The position numbers and the translations under genes were made by a program. Source: an uncultured Clostridia bacterium (GTDB lineage: Bacteria > Bacillota > Clostridia > Christensenellales > Aristaeellaceae). From it: DNA of 48,822 nucleotides. The DNA lies in contig CAMFCQ010000011.1 of NCBI GenBank assembly GCA_945948915.1, positions 1 through 48,822 of the forward strand, written 5' to 3'. The notes beneath the pieces were generated by a model. It was not told the DNA's origin, searched no databases, and saw only the letters and a program-made list of their open reading frames with translations. Of the stretch, positions 1-8,187 are shown in pieces (the first letter of the stretch is position 1; the number at the start of each line of letters is the position of its first letter).

Positions 1-1249
1 TCTTGTCCGCGCGCGGGGTACGGGTCGGCTTCGGGGTGCGGGTCGGCTTCGGCGTAGCGGTCGGCTTCGGCGTGGCCTGCGCGGCAGCGCCCTCGATCTT
101 CTCGGCAGAGGTCACGACGACGGACTGCTCATTGTCCACGATCTGGATGAAGGTCTTGCCAACCTTCATCTTCAGCTCCTCGCCGTTCTCATCCAGGAAG
201 ACCAGACGGGCAGACTGGGAATCGAAGTCATCGGCTTCCTTGGCGCTGTGGGAGCGAACCCAGGTGCCGCGGATGTACTTGCCGTTCTGGAAGATCTCGG
301 CAACGCCCTGGCCGACGGTCTGGATGACCGGACGGGAGTTGTTGTTGTTGAACCAGGAGACGTCGGTGCGCATGATGATGACGTTGGCATAGGAAGTCGC
401 CATGCCGTTGAGCGCGTCATAATAGGCCTCGCCGTTGCGATAGCGGTCATACAGGCCCGTCATCTCGTTGTACTTGTAGGTCGCAATGTACTGCGGCTTG
501 GTGGTCTTGTAGTTGACGGTGATCTCGGACACGTCGATGCCGGTCTCCAGGCCGGTATCGGTGAACAGGAACGGACGCTTCGCCGGCTCATCGGTGAACA
601 GGCTCTCAACGGCCTTCATGTCGATCTGGACGTTGTGCGGCGCAACGTGCTGAGCGTCCTTCTCGCGATGGAAGAGCGCGGCGTAGTTGCGCTCGGTGCC
701 TTCCACGAACGGGAAGACCCAGCGGCCGCCCTGACGCGCGTCGGAATGCATCTTCAGTGCCCAGCTGTCCACGTCGACAACGAGCAGACCGGCGTTCACG
801 ACGGAGTTCTGCCAGCCGTAGAAGACCCACGCGCTGTCATAGATCTCGCGCAGGGAGCCCATCGGCACGCGGCCGGAACGAACCGGGCCGGCATAGCTCG
901 GAATGGTGCCCATGAACAGCGCAAAGGCGCGCGTGGAGCCGTCCGCCTGGATCGGCATTTCGAAGATGATGTCCGCGGAAGAAACGCCCCAGTTCGGCAG
1001 CGCTTCCGGGTGCTGGTCGATGTTGACGCCAATCGGACGATAGGTGCCGTACCAGACCTCACCGGTCAGTGGGTTGATGCCGTCAATGACCTCGTTTTCG
1101 CCGGGAATGTCCACCGTGATCTTGCGGGTGGACGTGATGCCCTTGGCGGGCAGCTCCAGATAATAAGACTCCTCGGCAATGGCAACGCTGGTCGCACAGA
1201 GGGAGAAAACCAGTGCAGCCATCATGAGCCACTTGATCGTGCGATGCAA
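1..1249 (-). CDS. DUF3048 (YerB-like) secreted protein, C-terminus cut by window edge
   Basis: At least 416 residues, running off the left edge. The start is a TTG at 1249 with GGAGG 8 nt upstream; an in-frame ATG lies at 1225 but has no ribosome site. Residues 1-26 form a hydrophobic signal peptide ending in AIA, with no lipobox cysteine. The body shows DUF3048 hallmarks: NPLTGEVWYGTYRPIGVNID, then ADIIFEMPIQADGSTRAFALF, then GPVRSGR, with APHN further on. The family includes the Bacillus lipoprotein YerB; its function is unknown. The visible C-terminus is a Pro/Thr/Lys/Arg-rich tail of repeated TPKPT units, perhaps a wall-spanning linker to something beyond the edge. Family call is firm; role unknown. 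Confidence 0.85.
   Translation of the reverse strand, partial: MHRTIKWLMMAALVFSLCATSVAIAEESYYLELPAKGITSTRKITVDIPGENEVIDGINPLTGEVWYGTYRPIGVNIDQHPEALPNWGVSSADIIFEMPIQADGSTRAFALFMGTIPSYAGPVRSGRVPMGSLREIYDSAWVFYGWQNSVVNAGLLVVDVDSWALKMHSDARQGGRWVFPFVEGTERNYAALFHREKDAQHVAPHNVQIDMKAVESLFTDEPAKRPFLFTDTGLETGIDVSEITVNYKTTKPQYIATYKYNEMTGLYDRYRNGEAYYDALNGMATSYANVIIMRTDVSWFNNNNSRPVIQTVGQGVAEIFQNGKYIRGTWVRSHSAKEADDFDSQSARLVFLDENGEELKMKVGKTFIQIVDNEQSVVVTSAEKIEGAAAQATPKPTATPKPTRTPKPTRTPRADK
20..73 (-). repeat. Three 18-bp tandem repeats coding a Pro/Thr tail
   Basis: Units at 20-37, 38-55 and 56-73 differ at only a few positions. On the minus strand each unit encodes the hexapeptide TPKPTR/A of the DUF3048 protein. 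Such in-frame repeats can change copy number by slippage. A partial further unit lies toward the window edge. Confidence 0.8.
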
Positions 1250-1295
1250 AATAAACACCTCCAAAAATATTGAGAAAAGAATTGTTACCTTACAT

Positions 1296-1324
1296 ATCAT
1301 AACGCAAAAATAGGTTTCATGCAA
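1296..1324 (-). promoter_or_regulatory. Sigma-A promoter of the DUF3048 gene
   Basis: Minus strand: TTGCAT (1324-1319), 17-bp spacer, TATGAT (1301-1296). It lies about 47 bp upstream of the TTG start. The 1250-1569 gap between divergent genes holds this promoter and the one at 1493-1521; I see nothing else in it. Confidence 0.6.
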
Positions 1325-1492
1325 GACATTTTGGCATAAAAGGAAGCATTTGACCGGCGAGGATGCCCGGCTCCTGCCGCATGCGCGGCGGTGCTGGCTG
1401 AAGTGAAGAAACTGAATTGTTTAAATTGCAGGAATTTCTCGTGGAATGTGCAAAAGAATCCGAGAAACTGCAAATAATGGGAAAAATATGGG

Positions 1493-1521
1493 TTGCAAAA
1501 ACAGCAAACTGGTCGTATAAT
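1493..1521 (+). promoter_or_regulatory. Sigma-A promoter of the aminotransferase gene
   Basis: TTGCAA (1493-1498), 17-bp spacer, TATAAT (1516-1521). The predicted start of transcription is near 1528, giving a leader of about 40 nt. This argues that translation begins at the TTG at 1570 and not at upstream in-frame codons. Confidence 0.75.
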
Positions 1522-1569
1522 AATCGAGAAATTCATTTCAGCTATTTTACCTCGAAGGAGGAGTTCGGT

Positions 1570-2823
1570 TTGTCTCTTGAACTTTCCCGCGTATGCAGTG
1601 CGATTTCCCCGTCTCCGACTCTGGCGATTGATGCGAAGGCGAAGGAGATGGCCGCCAATGGCCGCGACGTCGTTTCCTTCTGCGCCGGCGAGCCGGACTT
1701 TGTCACGCCCCAGTACATCCGCACCGCAGCGCATGAAGCGCTGGACATGGGCTTGACCAAGTATACCCCGGCGGCGGGCACGCTGGCACTGCGCCAGGCC
1801 ATCTGCGACAAGCTGCTGTGCGACAACGCGCTGTCCTATACGCCGTCTCAGATCGTCGTCTCCAACGGCGCGAAGTCTTCCATCTATGCGGCGCTGTGCG
1901 CGCTGCTCAATCCCGGCGATGAGGTCATCATTCCCACGCCGTGCTGGGTTTCCTATCCGGAGATGGTTCGCCTGGCGGGCGGCGTGCCGGTGTTTGCCAA
2001 GACCAGGCGCGAAAACAACTACACCGCCGAGGCGCGCGACCTTGCGCCCTATGTGACTGAGCGCACCAAGGTTCTGCTTATCAACACGCCGGGCAACCCG
2101 ACCGGCGCGGTCTGGACCCGCGATCAGCTTCGCGAGATTGCCAAGCTGGCCGTGGCGCGCGGCTTCTATGTGATTTCTGATGAGATCTACGAGAAGCTCA
2201 TCTACGACGGCGAACAGCACACGTCCATCGCCTCCTTCGGCGAGTCGATTTACAATCAGACGATCGTCATCAACGGCATGTCCAAGGCCTATGCGATGAC
2301 CGGCTGGCGCATCGGCTATGCGGCGGCACCGGCACCCATCGCCAAGATCATGAGCAGCCTGCAGAGCCAGGTGGCCTCCGGCTCCAACGCGATGGCGCAG
2401 TACGCCTCCGTCGAGGCGCTCACCAGCTTCAAGGGCGTGACGCAGGTGGAGGCGATGCGCGAGCAGTACGACCGCCGCCGCAAGTACATGGTTTCCAAGC
2501 TCAACGCGATGGAGGGCGTACACTGCAACATGCCCAAGGGTGCGTTCTACGCGATGATGGACATCAGCGACCTGTTCGGCAAGTACTATGGCTACGTGCA
2601 GATCAACGACTCCATGACCTTCGCGCAGATGCTGCTGGAGTACGCTGACGTGGCGGTTGTGCCGGGCAGCGCGTTCTGCTCCGAGGGCTTCTGCCGCCTG
2701 AGCTACGCGACGTCGCTGGAGAACATCCAGCGCGGTCTGGTACGTATTGCAGCCTTTGTGGACGCGATGACCGACGAGCCGCAGGAGCTGATTACCGATC
2801 TGCCGCAGGATCAGCACGAATAA
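1570..2823 (+). CDS. Class I/II pyridoxal-phosphate aminotransferase (aspartate aminotransferase type)
   Basis: 417 residues, the usual size for fold-type I aspartate aminotransferases. The start is a TTG at 1570 with AAGGAGG 8 nt upstream; the open frame extends further left but lies upstream of the promoter. The N-terminus (SPSPTLAIDAKAKEM), the substrate loop FCAGEPDF, NTPGNPTG, and SKAYAMTGWRIGY with the Schiff-base lysine at residue 239 are all present, as is the substrate-carboxylate arginine in GFCRLSYA (R376). It should transfer amino groups between an amino acid, probably aspartate or an aromatic one, and 2-oxoglutarate in the cytosol. Exact substrate cannot be read from sequence. 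It is a single-gene unit with its own promoter and terminator. Confidence 0.92.
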   Translation: MSLELSRVCSAISPSPTLAIDAKAKEMAANGRDVVSFCAGEPDFVTPQYIRTAAHEALDMGLTKYTPAAGTLALRQAICDKLLCDNALSYTPSQIVVSNGAKSSIYAALCALLNPGDEVIIPTPCWVSYPEMVRLAGGVPVFAKTRRENNYTAEARDLAPYVTERTKVLLINTPGNPTGAVWTRDQLREIAKLAVARGFYVISDEIYEKLIYDGEQHTSIASFGESIYNQTIVINGMSKAYAMTGWRIGYAAAPAPIAKIMSSLQSQVASGSNAMAQYASVEALTSFKGVTQVEAMREQYDRRRKYMVSKLNAMEGVHCNMPKGAFYAMMDISDLFGKYYGYVQINDSMTFAQMLLEYADVAVVPGSAFCSEGFCRLSYATSLENIQRGLVRIAAFVDAMTDEPQELITDLPQDQHE

Positions 2824-2841
2824 TCCAGCATAAATATCAGA

Positions 2842-2869
2842 ACGGCTTCGCTGCAGCGGAGCCGTTTTT
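2842..2869 (+). terminator. Intrinsic terminator after the aminotransferase gene
   Basis: Near-perfect 12-bp inverted repeat (one G-U pair) centred on CTGCAG, followed by TTTTT. Confidence 0.85.
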
Positions 2870-2900
2870 CTGATTATACAGAGGGAGTCAACGGTTATCG

Positions 2901-2930
2901 TTGACAGCGGCAGGTCAAACGTGCTAAAGT
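2901..2930 (+). promoter_or_regulatory. Likely sigma-A promoter of the nitroreductase gene
   Basis: TTGACA (2901-2906), 18-bp spacer, TAAAGT (2925-2930). The -35 is perfect and the -10 is weak. Confidence 0.5.
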
Positions 2931-2969
2931 ATAAAATACTGGATTCTATGATACAGGAGCGATGGATTT

Positions 2970-3686
2970 ATGTTTGAACTGAAACTGGAAAAGAGCTGGT
3001 ACGACGCCATCTATCGCCGCAGCTCTGTGCGTAAATACACGGGCGCGCCGGACAAGGAGCAGCTGGATCGTCTGGGTGTGCTGTGCCGCAAGCTGAGCTG
3101 GCAGGGCATCACCGTGCGCATGTTCAAGGGCCCGGGCCTGCGCAGCATGGTCAAGGGTACGGATGTGTACGCCGTCATCGTGGCCAAGAAGGGCACGCCG
3201 ATGGAGCTGGAGGGCTTCATGGGCGAGGCGCTTGTGCTGGAGGCGACGAGCATGGGCCTGGGCGCCTGCTGGCTGGGCATGGGCTATTATCCGGAGATCA
3301 TCAGCCGCAACGTGAATCTGCAGAACGACGAAGAGGTGCACTGCGTGATCTCGCTGGGCAAGTGCGACATGCCGGCGTTTGCGCCCAAGCGCAAGGATCT
3401 GGCGAAGGTTTGCGGCAAGACCGAGGAAGAGCTTGCTGCCCTGGGCGTCTGGCAGAAGGACGCCGTGCTCGCCGCGCGCCTGGCGCCGAGCGCTGCCAAT
3501 TTCCAGCCATGGAAGATCGAGGCGGACAAGACTGGCGTGAGCATTCTGGAAGCCAGCGTGATCTACAAGAAGTATGCTCCGCTGGATCGCGGCATCGCCA
3601 TGCTGCACGCGGCTGTCGGCGCATACCATGCGGGCCGCGAAGCCGTCTGGAAGAAGGTTGACGGCGGCTATCAGATGCGCGCCTGA
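2970..3686 (+). CDS. Nitroreductase family protein (TM1586-like)
   Basis: 238 residues; ATG at 2970 preceded by AGGAG. The N-terminal RRSSVRKYTG and the late LAPSAANFQPWKI are the FMN-binding and dimer signatures of the nitroreductase fold. Overall order and length match the TM1586-type branch, in which two half-domains are fused in one chain. Members are flavin (FMN) enzymes that reduce nitro or quinone compounds with NAD(P)H; the natural substrate is usually unknown. It stands alone between its own promoter and a terminator, so context gives no hint of substrate. Confidence 0.85.
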   Translation: MFELKLEKSWYDAIYRRSSVRKYTGAPDKEQLDRLGVLCRKLSWQGITVRMFKGPGLRSMVKGTDVYAVIVAKKGTPMELEGFMGEALVLEATSMGLGACWLGMGYYPEIISRNVNLQNDEEVHCVISLGKCDMPAFAPKRKDLAKVCGKTEEELAALGVWQKDAVLAARLAPSAANFQPWKIEADKTGVSILEASVIYKKYAPLDRGIAMLHAAVGAYHAGREAVWKKVDGGYQMRA

Positions 3687-3710
3687 TCATATCGTTCATC
3701 TGCAATGAAG

Positions 3711-3736
3711 GACATCGCTTCGGCGGTGTCTTTTTT
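3711..3736 (+). terminator. Intrinsic terminator with UUCG loop after the nitroreductase gene
   Basis: 8-bp stem (GACATCGC/GCGGTGTC, one G-U pair) closed by a TTCG tetraloop, followed by a run of six T. Confidence 0.85.
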
Positions 3737-3787
3737 CATGCGGAAAAGCGCAGCGCGTTTGCCTGACTGTATGGAATCGTTTGTCAA

Positions 3788-3990
3788 ATTATACTATTCT
3801 CAAATAGAAACGAGCTATAAGCGCGAAGCGAAGAAGGGGTCTGGGGACTGGTCCCCAGGCTAGGGGTTTGGGGGATGAAATCCCCCAACGTCTCCATATC
3901 GCGAAGCGATCAAAGAAAAGCAGTCAGGGAGCGAAGCGTTACCTGACGGCTGGTTATTGCATGGCCGATTTTATTTGAGAGTAGTATTAT
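3788..3990. repeat. MITE-like intergenic element with 25-bp terminal inverted repeats
   Basis: Positions 3788-3812 match the reverse complement of 3966-3990 at 21 of 25 bases. Between them lie at least three hairpins: CTGGGGAC/GTCCCCAG (3841-3858), GGGGGAT/ATCCCCC (3870-3886) and GTCAGG/CCTGAC (3923-3947), plus three GCGAAGCG motifs. No coding sequence fits. The 332-bp gap 3737-4068 holds nothing else that I can recognise. Size and ends suggest a non-autonomous transposable element; a structured RNA is the alternative. Confidence 0.65.
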
Positions 3991-4068
3991 CAGTCAAAAC
4001 CCGGCCCGCATAGAGAGGTCATGCAATGGAAAAAGTATTTCCGAATGGCAAGGAAGGGAGAGCGTCTT

Positions 4069-4794
4069 GTGCTGACTGGAATTCTGAGAACCATCATCCT
4101 CTTCTTTGTGACCACCATCGTGCTGCGGCTGATGGGCAAGCGGCAGCTGGCGCAGCTGCAGCCGTACGAGGTCGTCATCACGCTGATGATTTCCGACCTG
4201 GCGACGCAGCCGATGGGCGACGTGGAAATCCCGCTGCTGGGCGGCGTGATTGCGATCCTGACGCTGCTGCTGATGCACAGCCTGCTGAGCCTGCTCTCGT
4301 TCTGGAGCATTCGTCTGCGGGCGATCATCTGCGGGCGGCCGAGCGTGCTGGTGCGAAACGGGCGCATCTGCGAGGACGAGCTGTCCCGGCTGTGCTTTGA
4401 TCTGTCGGATCTGATGGAGGGCATCCGCTCCCAGGGACTCAGCAGCCTGCATGAGACCGGAAGCGTGATCCTGGAAACCAACGGTGCGCTGAGCGTGTTT
4501 CCCGCGTCGGAGAATCGACCGGTGACCCGCGGCGAACAGGGTTTGCTGCCGCAGTATGACGGCATTCCACTGACACTGATCCTCGACGGCAAGCTGCAGG
4601 AGCGGACGCTGTCGCTGTCCGGACAGGACGCGGGCTGGCTGCGGCGCATCCTGAAGGGGCAGGGTATCGAGCAGGACAGGGACGTGCTCATCGCGCTGCT
4701 CAATACACAGGGTGAGCTGCTCGTTCAGGAGAAGGGCAAGGGCGGAAGACTGATTCGCGTGCAGGCGCTTCCCGCGGGCGAGGTGAGGTGGTAA
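4069..4794 (+). CDS. DUF421/YetF family membrane protein
   Basis: 241 residues from a GTG at 4069, which has AGGGAG 8 nt upstream and gives the usual family N-terminus (LTGILRTIILFFV). In-frame ATGs at 4021 and 4045 would add 8-16 basic residues without a clear ribosome site. Three membrane helices fill residues 1-90, including RLMGKRQLAQLQPYEVVITL, the family signature. A soluble YetF C-terminal domain follows (IICGRPSVLVRNGRI, then the LSSLHETGSVILETNGALSV segment). The function of the family is unsettled; it is common in spore formers. The next gene, DUF4363, begins 1 nt after this stop, and the pair is a frequent arrangement. Confidence 0.85.
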   Translation: MLTGILRTIILFFVTTIVLRLMGKRQLAQLQPYEVVITLMISDLATQPMGDVEIPLLGGVIAILTLLLMHSLLSLLSFWSIRLRAIICGRPSVLVRNGRICEDELSRLCFDLSDLMEGIRSQGLSSLHETGSVILETNGALSVFPASENRPVTRGEQGLLPQYDGIPLTLILDGKLQERTLSLSGQDAGWLRRILKGQGIEQDRDVLIALLNTQGELLVQEKGKGGRLIRVQALPAGEVRW

Positions 4795-4795
4795 C

Positions 4796-5179
4796 GTGAG
4801 CAGGAAGATCATTGCGATGGTCGTGACGACTGCTCTGCTGGCGGCGCTCTGCGTCATTGAGCAGATTGTCGTGCACAGGATTACAAAAGAAGCGCTGGAG
4901 CAGACACACGGCATTCTGGACGATATCCGCGCGGATGCATTCATCCAGGCGCAAGAAAAAGCCCACGCCCTGGATCAGGCGTGGGACAGAGAAGCGAGCA
5001 GGCTGGAGGTCATGGTTGACCACGGCTCGACGGATGAGGTACGCTACGCGCTTTCTCGGCTCCTGGCCGCGCTGGAGTCCAGAGACAAGGCGGCCGCGCT
5101 GATCTACGCGGGGGAGCTGGAAGGCGGCATTGAGCATGTCTACGAGCGGCAGGAATTCTCGCTTCAGAATATCTTTTAG
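4796..5179 (+). CDS. DUF4363-like small membrane-anchored protein
   Basis: 127 residues; GTG start at 4796 with GAGGTGAGG upstream, one base after the YetF stop, so translation is probably coupled. A single N-terminal membrane helix (about residues 5-24) is followed by a helical, charged domain. Its position next to a DUF421 gene and its length fit DUF4363, which usually accompanies YetF in Clostridia. Its 3' end overlaps the convergent HD-domain gene by 4 bp. Function unknown; the assignment rests more on context than on motifs. Confidence 0.65.
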   Translation: MSRKIIAMVVTTALLAALCVIEQIVVHRITKEALEQTHGILDDIRADAFIQAQEKAHALDQAWDREASRLEVMVDHGSTDEVRYALSRLLAALESRDKAAALIYAGELEGGIEHVYERQEFSLQNIF

Positions 5180-5754
5180 AGCCCCATCGCAGCCATTTCG
5201 GCGGCGATTGCCGCTTCATCCGGTTTCATGGCCTCGAGCGTGCGGGAGAGAAGGTCGTCCAGTTCCCAGCTGAGCATCTCAGCGCCCTGCGCGATGACCT
5301 CGCGGGAGCAGCCGGCGGCAAAGCCCTTCGACTTGTACTTCTTCTTCAGGCTCTTGAGGTCCATGTCCGTGATACTGCCGGAGGGACGCATTTTGGCGCA
5401 TGCGCCGATCAGGCCGGTCAGCTCGTCGCAGGCGAAGAGCACCTTCTCCATCTCGTGCTCGGGCGCAACGTCCGTGCACAGGCCGTAGCCGTGGGACACG
5501 ACGGCATGAATCAGCTTCTCTTCGCAGCCGGCCTGCTCAAGCAGCTCGACGCACTTTTTGCAGTGCTCGTCCGGCCAGCGCTCAAAGTCGATATCGTGCA
5601 GCAGGCCCACGATGGCCCAGAAATCCGCCTCGGCGCCGTAGCCCAGCGCTTCGGCCATTCGGCGCATGACCTTGGATACGGTGAGCGCATGGGTGATGTG
5701 GAATGCTTCGGCGTTGTATGTCCTCAGCAGGGAAAGTGCCTCGTCATAGGTCAT
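5176..5754 (-). CDS. HD-domain protein (HDIG-type phosphohydrolase)
   Basis: 192 residues. The ATG at 5754 has AAAGGAAG upstream and lies downstream of a consensus promoter, so a longer in-frame reading is rejected. H-HD-H metal ligands are visible: HALTVSKVMRRMA near the start, VGLLHDIDFERWPDEH, then HAVVSHGYG. The region LFACDELTGLI adds the late aspartate typical of the fold. Such proteins hydrolyse nucleotides or other phosphate esters; the substrate of this small stand-alone type is not known. Divergent from the MATE gene. Confidence 0.85.
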   Translation of the reverse strand: MTYDEALSLLRTYNAEAFHITHALTVSKVMRRMAEALGYGAEADFWAIVGLLHDIDFERWPDEHCKKCVELLEQAGCEEKLIHAVVSHGYGLCTDVAPEHEMEKVLFACDELTGLIGACAKMRPSGSITDMDLKSLKKKYKSKGFAAGCSREVIAQGAEMLSWELDDLLSRTLEAMKPDEAAIAAEMAAMGL

Positions 5755-5791
5755 GGAAAAGACTTCCTTTCGTGTCGAAATGGTTTTCTGT

Positions 5792-5820
5792 ATTATAGCA
5801 ACTGCGCCATGCGGTGTCAA
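5792..5820 (-). promoter_or_regulatory. Consensus sigma-A promoter of the HD-domain gene
   Basis: Minus strand: TTGACA (5820-5815), 17-bp spacer, TATAAT (5797-5792). Every consensus base is matched. Confidence 0.85.
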
Positions 5821-5832
5821 TCGGGCGCGGCA

Positions 5833-5861
5833 TTGACAAATCCCGGCCGCGTCTGTATAAT
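5833..5861 (+). promoter_or_regulatory. Consensus sigma-A promoter of the MATE gene
   Basis: TTGACA (5833-5838), 17-bp spacer, TATAAT (5856-5861). It is back to back with the HD-gene promoter; the two -35 boxes are only 12 bp apart. Confidence 0.85.
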
Positions 5862-5900
5862 GGCGGCATTCACTTTTCACGATGCGAAGGACAAGAGAGA

Positions 5901-7274
5901 ATGGAGAAGAGCATAACGCAGCAGAATCAAACGGCGCAGCAGGCGCCGCTGTTCACAAAGCGGGACATCAGGAAGCTCCTGCTGCCGCTGCTGATGGAGC
6001 AGTTCCTCGCGGTATCCATGGGCATGGCGGACACGATGATGGTTTCCTCTGTCGGCGAGGCGGCGATCTCCGGCGTGAGCCTGGTGGACAGCGTCAACAC
6101 GCTGATCCTGCAGGTGCTCCTCGCGCTGGCGACGGGCGGCGCGGTGGTTGCCAGCCAGTATCTGGGGCGCGGCGATACGAAGAATGCGCGCAAGGGCGCG
6201 TCTCAGCTCTATACATGTCTGCTCATCGCCACCACGACCATGGCGCTGATCTGCCTGGCGCTGTGCAGACCGCTGCTGCGGCTGGTCTTCGGCGCGATTG
6301 ACGACACGGTGATGGGTTTTGCGCAGACGTACTTTCTGCTCAGCGCGGTTTCCTACCCGTTTATGGGCGTATATGGCGCCGGTTCGGCGCTGTTCCGCGC
6401 ACAGGGCGACAGCCGTACCAGCATGTATGCGAGCCTGGTGATGAACGTCATCAACATCCTGGGCAACGCGCTGCTGATCTTTGTCTTCCGCCTGGGCGTG
6501 CTCGGCGCGGCGCTGGCGACGCTTGCGGGCCGCGTATTTGCTGCGGTCTATGTCACCCGCCAGCTGCAGCGGCCGGGCAACCCGATGCGCATCCATGCAC
6601 TGGCACAGCTCAGGCCCGACGGCGCGTACATCCGGCGCATTCTGGCCATCGGCGTGCCCAACGGACTGGAAAACGGTATGTTCCACTTTGGCAAGCTGAT
6701 CCTCAGCAGCCTGGTGAGCACGCTGGGCACGGCGGCGATAGCGGCCAACGCCGTGTGCAATTCGCTCTCGGGCATGGCGAACATCCCGGGCAACGCCGTG
6801 TCGCTGGCGATGACGCCGGTGATCGGCCGGTGCCTGGGCGCAGGCAGGCGGGACGAGGCCAGGCGCTGCACGCTGTATCTGATGAAGATCGCCTGCACGG
6901 GCATCGCGATGACCAATGTCTTGCTGTTCGTGCTGATTCCGCATCTGACGTCCTGGTTCAGCCTGTCGAAGGAGGCGGCGGAGATCGCGGTCTTTGTGCA
7001 GCGCTCGTTTAACGTGGTCAGCCTGGGATTCTGGCCGTGCAGCTTCACACTGCCCAACGCGCTGCGCGCCGGCGGCGATGCGAAGTATACGATGACGGTG
7101 AGCATGATCAGCATGTGGCTGTTCCGCGTGCTGGCGTGCTATGTGTTCGTGCTGAAGATGAACATGGGGCTGTTCGGCGTATGGCTGGGCATGTATATCG
7201 ACTGGGTGTGCCGCATGATCTGCTTTGTGCTGCGCTTTGTGAGCGGCAAGTGGATGGATCACAGGGTCATTTGA
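5901..7274 (+). CDS. MATE family multidrug/cation exporter
   Basis: 457 residues, a normal MATE length. The ATG at 5901 lies 40 bp after a consensus promoter; the ribosome site is modest (AAGAGAG). About twelve hydrophobic segments form two similar halves: LLLPLLMEQFLAVSMGMADT opens the first half and RRILAIGVPNGLENGMF the second. The motifs GVSLVDSVN and NAVCNSLSGMANIPGNAVS are typical of the NorM/DinF branch. Members export drugs, dyes or metabolites in exchange for Na+ or H+. Substrate unknown. The M28 peptidase gene follows after 9 bp and its ribosome site overlaps this stop codon. Confidence 0.9.
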   Translation: MEKSITQQNQTAQQAPLFTKRDIRKLLLPLLMEQFLAVSMGMADTMMVSSVGEAAISGVSLVDSVNTLILQVLLALATGGAVVASQYLGRGDTKNARKGASQLYTCLLIATTTMALICLALCRPLLRLVFGAIDDTVMGFAQTYFLLSAVSYPFMGVYGAGSALFRAQGDSRTSMYASLVMNVINILGNALLIFVFRLGVLGAALATLAGRVFAAVYVTRQLQRPGNPMRIHALAQLRPDGAYIRRILAIGVPNGLENGMFHFGKLILSSLVSTLGTAAIAANAVCNSLSGMANIPGNAVSLAMTPVIGRCLGAGRRDEARRCTLYLMKIACTGIAMTNVLLFVLIPHLTSWFSLSKEAAEIAVFVQRSFNVVSLGFWPCSFTLPNALRAGGDAKYTMTVSMISMWLFRVLACYVFVLKMNMGLFGVWLGMYIDWVCRMICFVLRFVSGKWMDHRVI

Positions 7275-7283
7275 GGAGACGTA

Positions 7284-8129
7284 ATGGAAGAAAGAGCGCT
7301 TTTGGAGCAGCTGCGGGGAGCGCTGCTCGGGCGGTATGAGGTCCGAAGGACAAAGAAGCAGAAGGCGGCGTTCATTTCCTGGGCATGCGCATATGCCGGA
7401 GACCTCGGCGTCAGCGTCGCGGTTGAGGAAAGCAGCGGCGTGTTCCGCTCACGCAACATTGTCTTCGGCGATGTGGACAAGGCGCGCACGATCATCACCG
7501 CACACTATGACACCTGCGCGTGGATGCCCACCGGCGCGTTCACCACGCCGGGCTGCTGGCCGCTCCTCCTGCTGACCGAGTTGGTGCAGATGATTCTGCT
7601 GCTGCCAATCCTGCTCATCATGTTTTTCGGCGTGTCCAACCCGCACACGGCGAACGACAACACCTCCGGCGTGCTGCTTGTGCTCCTGCTGATGGCACGG
7701 CTGAAGGACAAGCCGGGCGTGGCGTTCGTGCTGTTTGACAACGAGGAGACCGGCTTGTGGGGTTCGCAGGCGTTCATCAAGGCGCATCCGCAGGCGTCCG
7801 GACGGTTTCTTGTGAACCTTGACTGCGTGGGCGACGGCGATACGCTGCTCTATACCGGTATGCCGCGCGGTCTGCGCATGCCGCAGGCGGTGCGTCTGCA
7901 GAAGGCGATGGAGAGAATCGCGCCCCAGTACAGCATGAAAACCGCCGGCGGAGCGTTCCCCAGGTGGCTGTATCCGTCTGATCAGATGCTGTTCCCGCGC
8001 GGCACGGCGTTTGCGGCGCTCAAGGGGAGAAAGCTTCTGTATCTCAATCGGATCCACACGCCGCGGGATACGGTGCTTGATGAGCGGAATATCCTCTGTC
8101 TGGCTGAGATCATCGAGCAGGCGGTTTGA
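7284..8129 (+). CDS. M28-family metallopeptidase with an internal membrane-like hairpin
   Basis: 281 residues; ATG at 7284, with GAGGAG overlapping the MATE stop. Zinc-peptidase ligands are in order: AHYDT (H74, D76), ANDNTSG (D125), FDNEETG (E154, E155), NLDCVGDGD, and a late IHTPRDT histidine. It should remove N-terminal residues from peptides. It has no signal peptide. Oddly, residues about 91-117, between the first two ligand motifs, are strongly hydrophobic and look like one or two membrane helices. The protein may therefore be membrane-bound. Co-transcription with the MATE exporter is likely from the 9-bp spacing. Confidence 0.8.
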   Translation: MEERALLEQLRGALLGRYEVRRTKKQKAAFISWACAYAGDLGVSVAVEESSGVFRSRNIVFGDVDKARTIITAHYDTCAWMPTGAFTTPGCWPLLLLTELVQMILLLPILLIMFFGVSNPHTANDNTSGVLLVLLLMARLKDKPGVAFVLFDNEETGLWGSQAFIKAHPQASGRFLVNLDCVGDGDTLLYTGMPRGLRMPQAVRLQKAMERIAPQYSMKTAGGAFPRWLYPSDQMLFPRGTAFAALKGRKLLYLNRIHTPRDTVLDERNILCLAEIIEQAV

Positions 8130-8187
8130 ATCGCATAAGGATGCTAATGTTCATCAAGGGGATCAAGTGCTTGATGATGCTTTGAAT

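Noticed and set aside
20-73. Regular short repeats considered as a CRISPR array
   Set aside because: The units are adjacent with no spacers and code in frame for a Pro/Thr tail.
1297-2817. A 506-codon minus-strand frame opposite the aminotransferase
   Set aside because: Antisense shadow; it would also need to run through a strong opposing promoter and gene.
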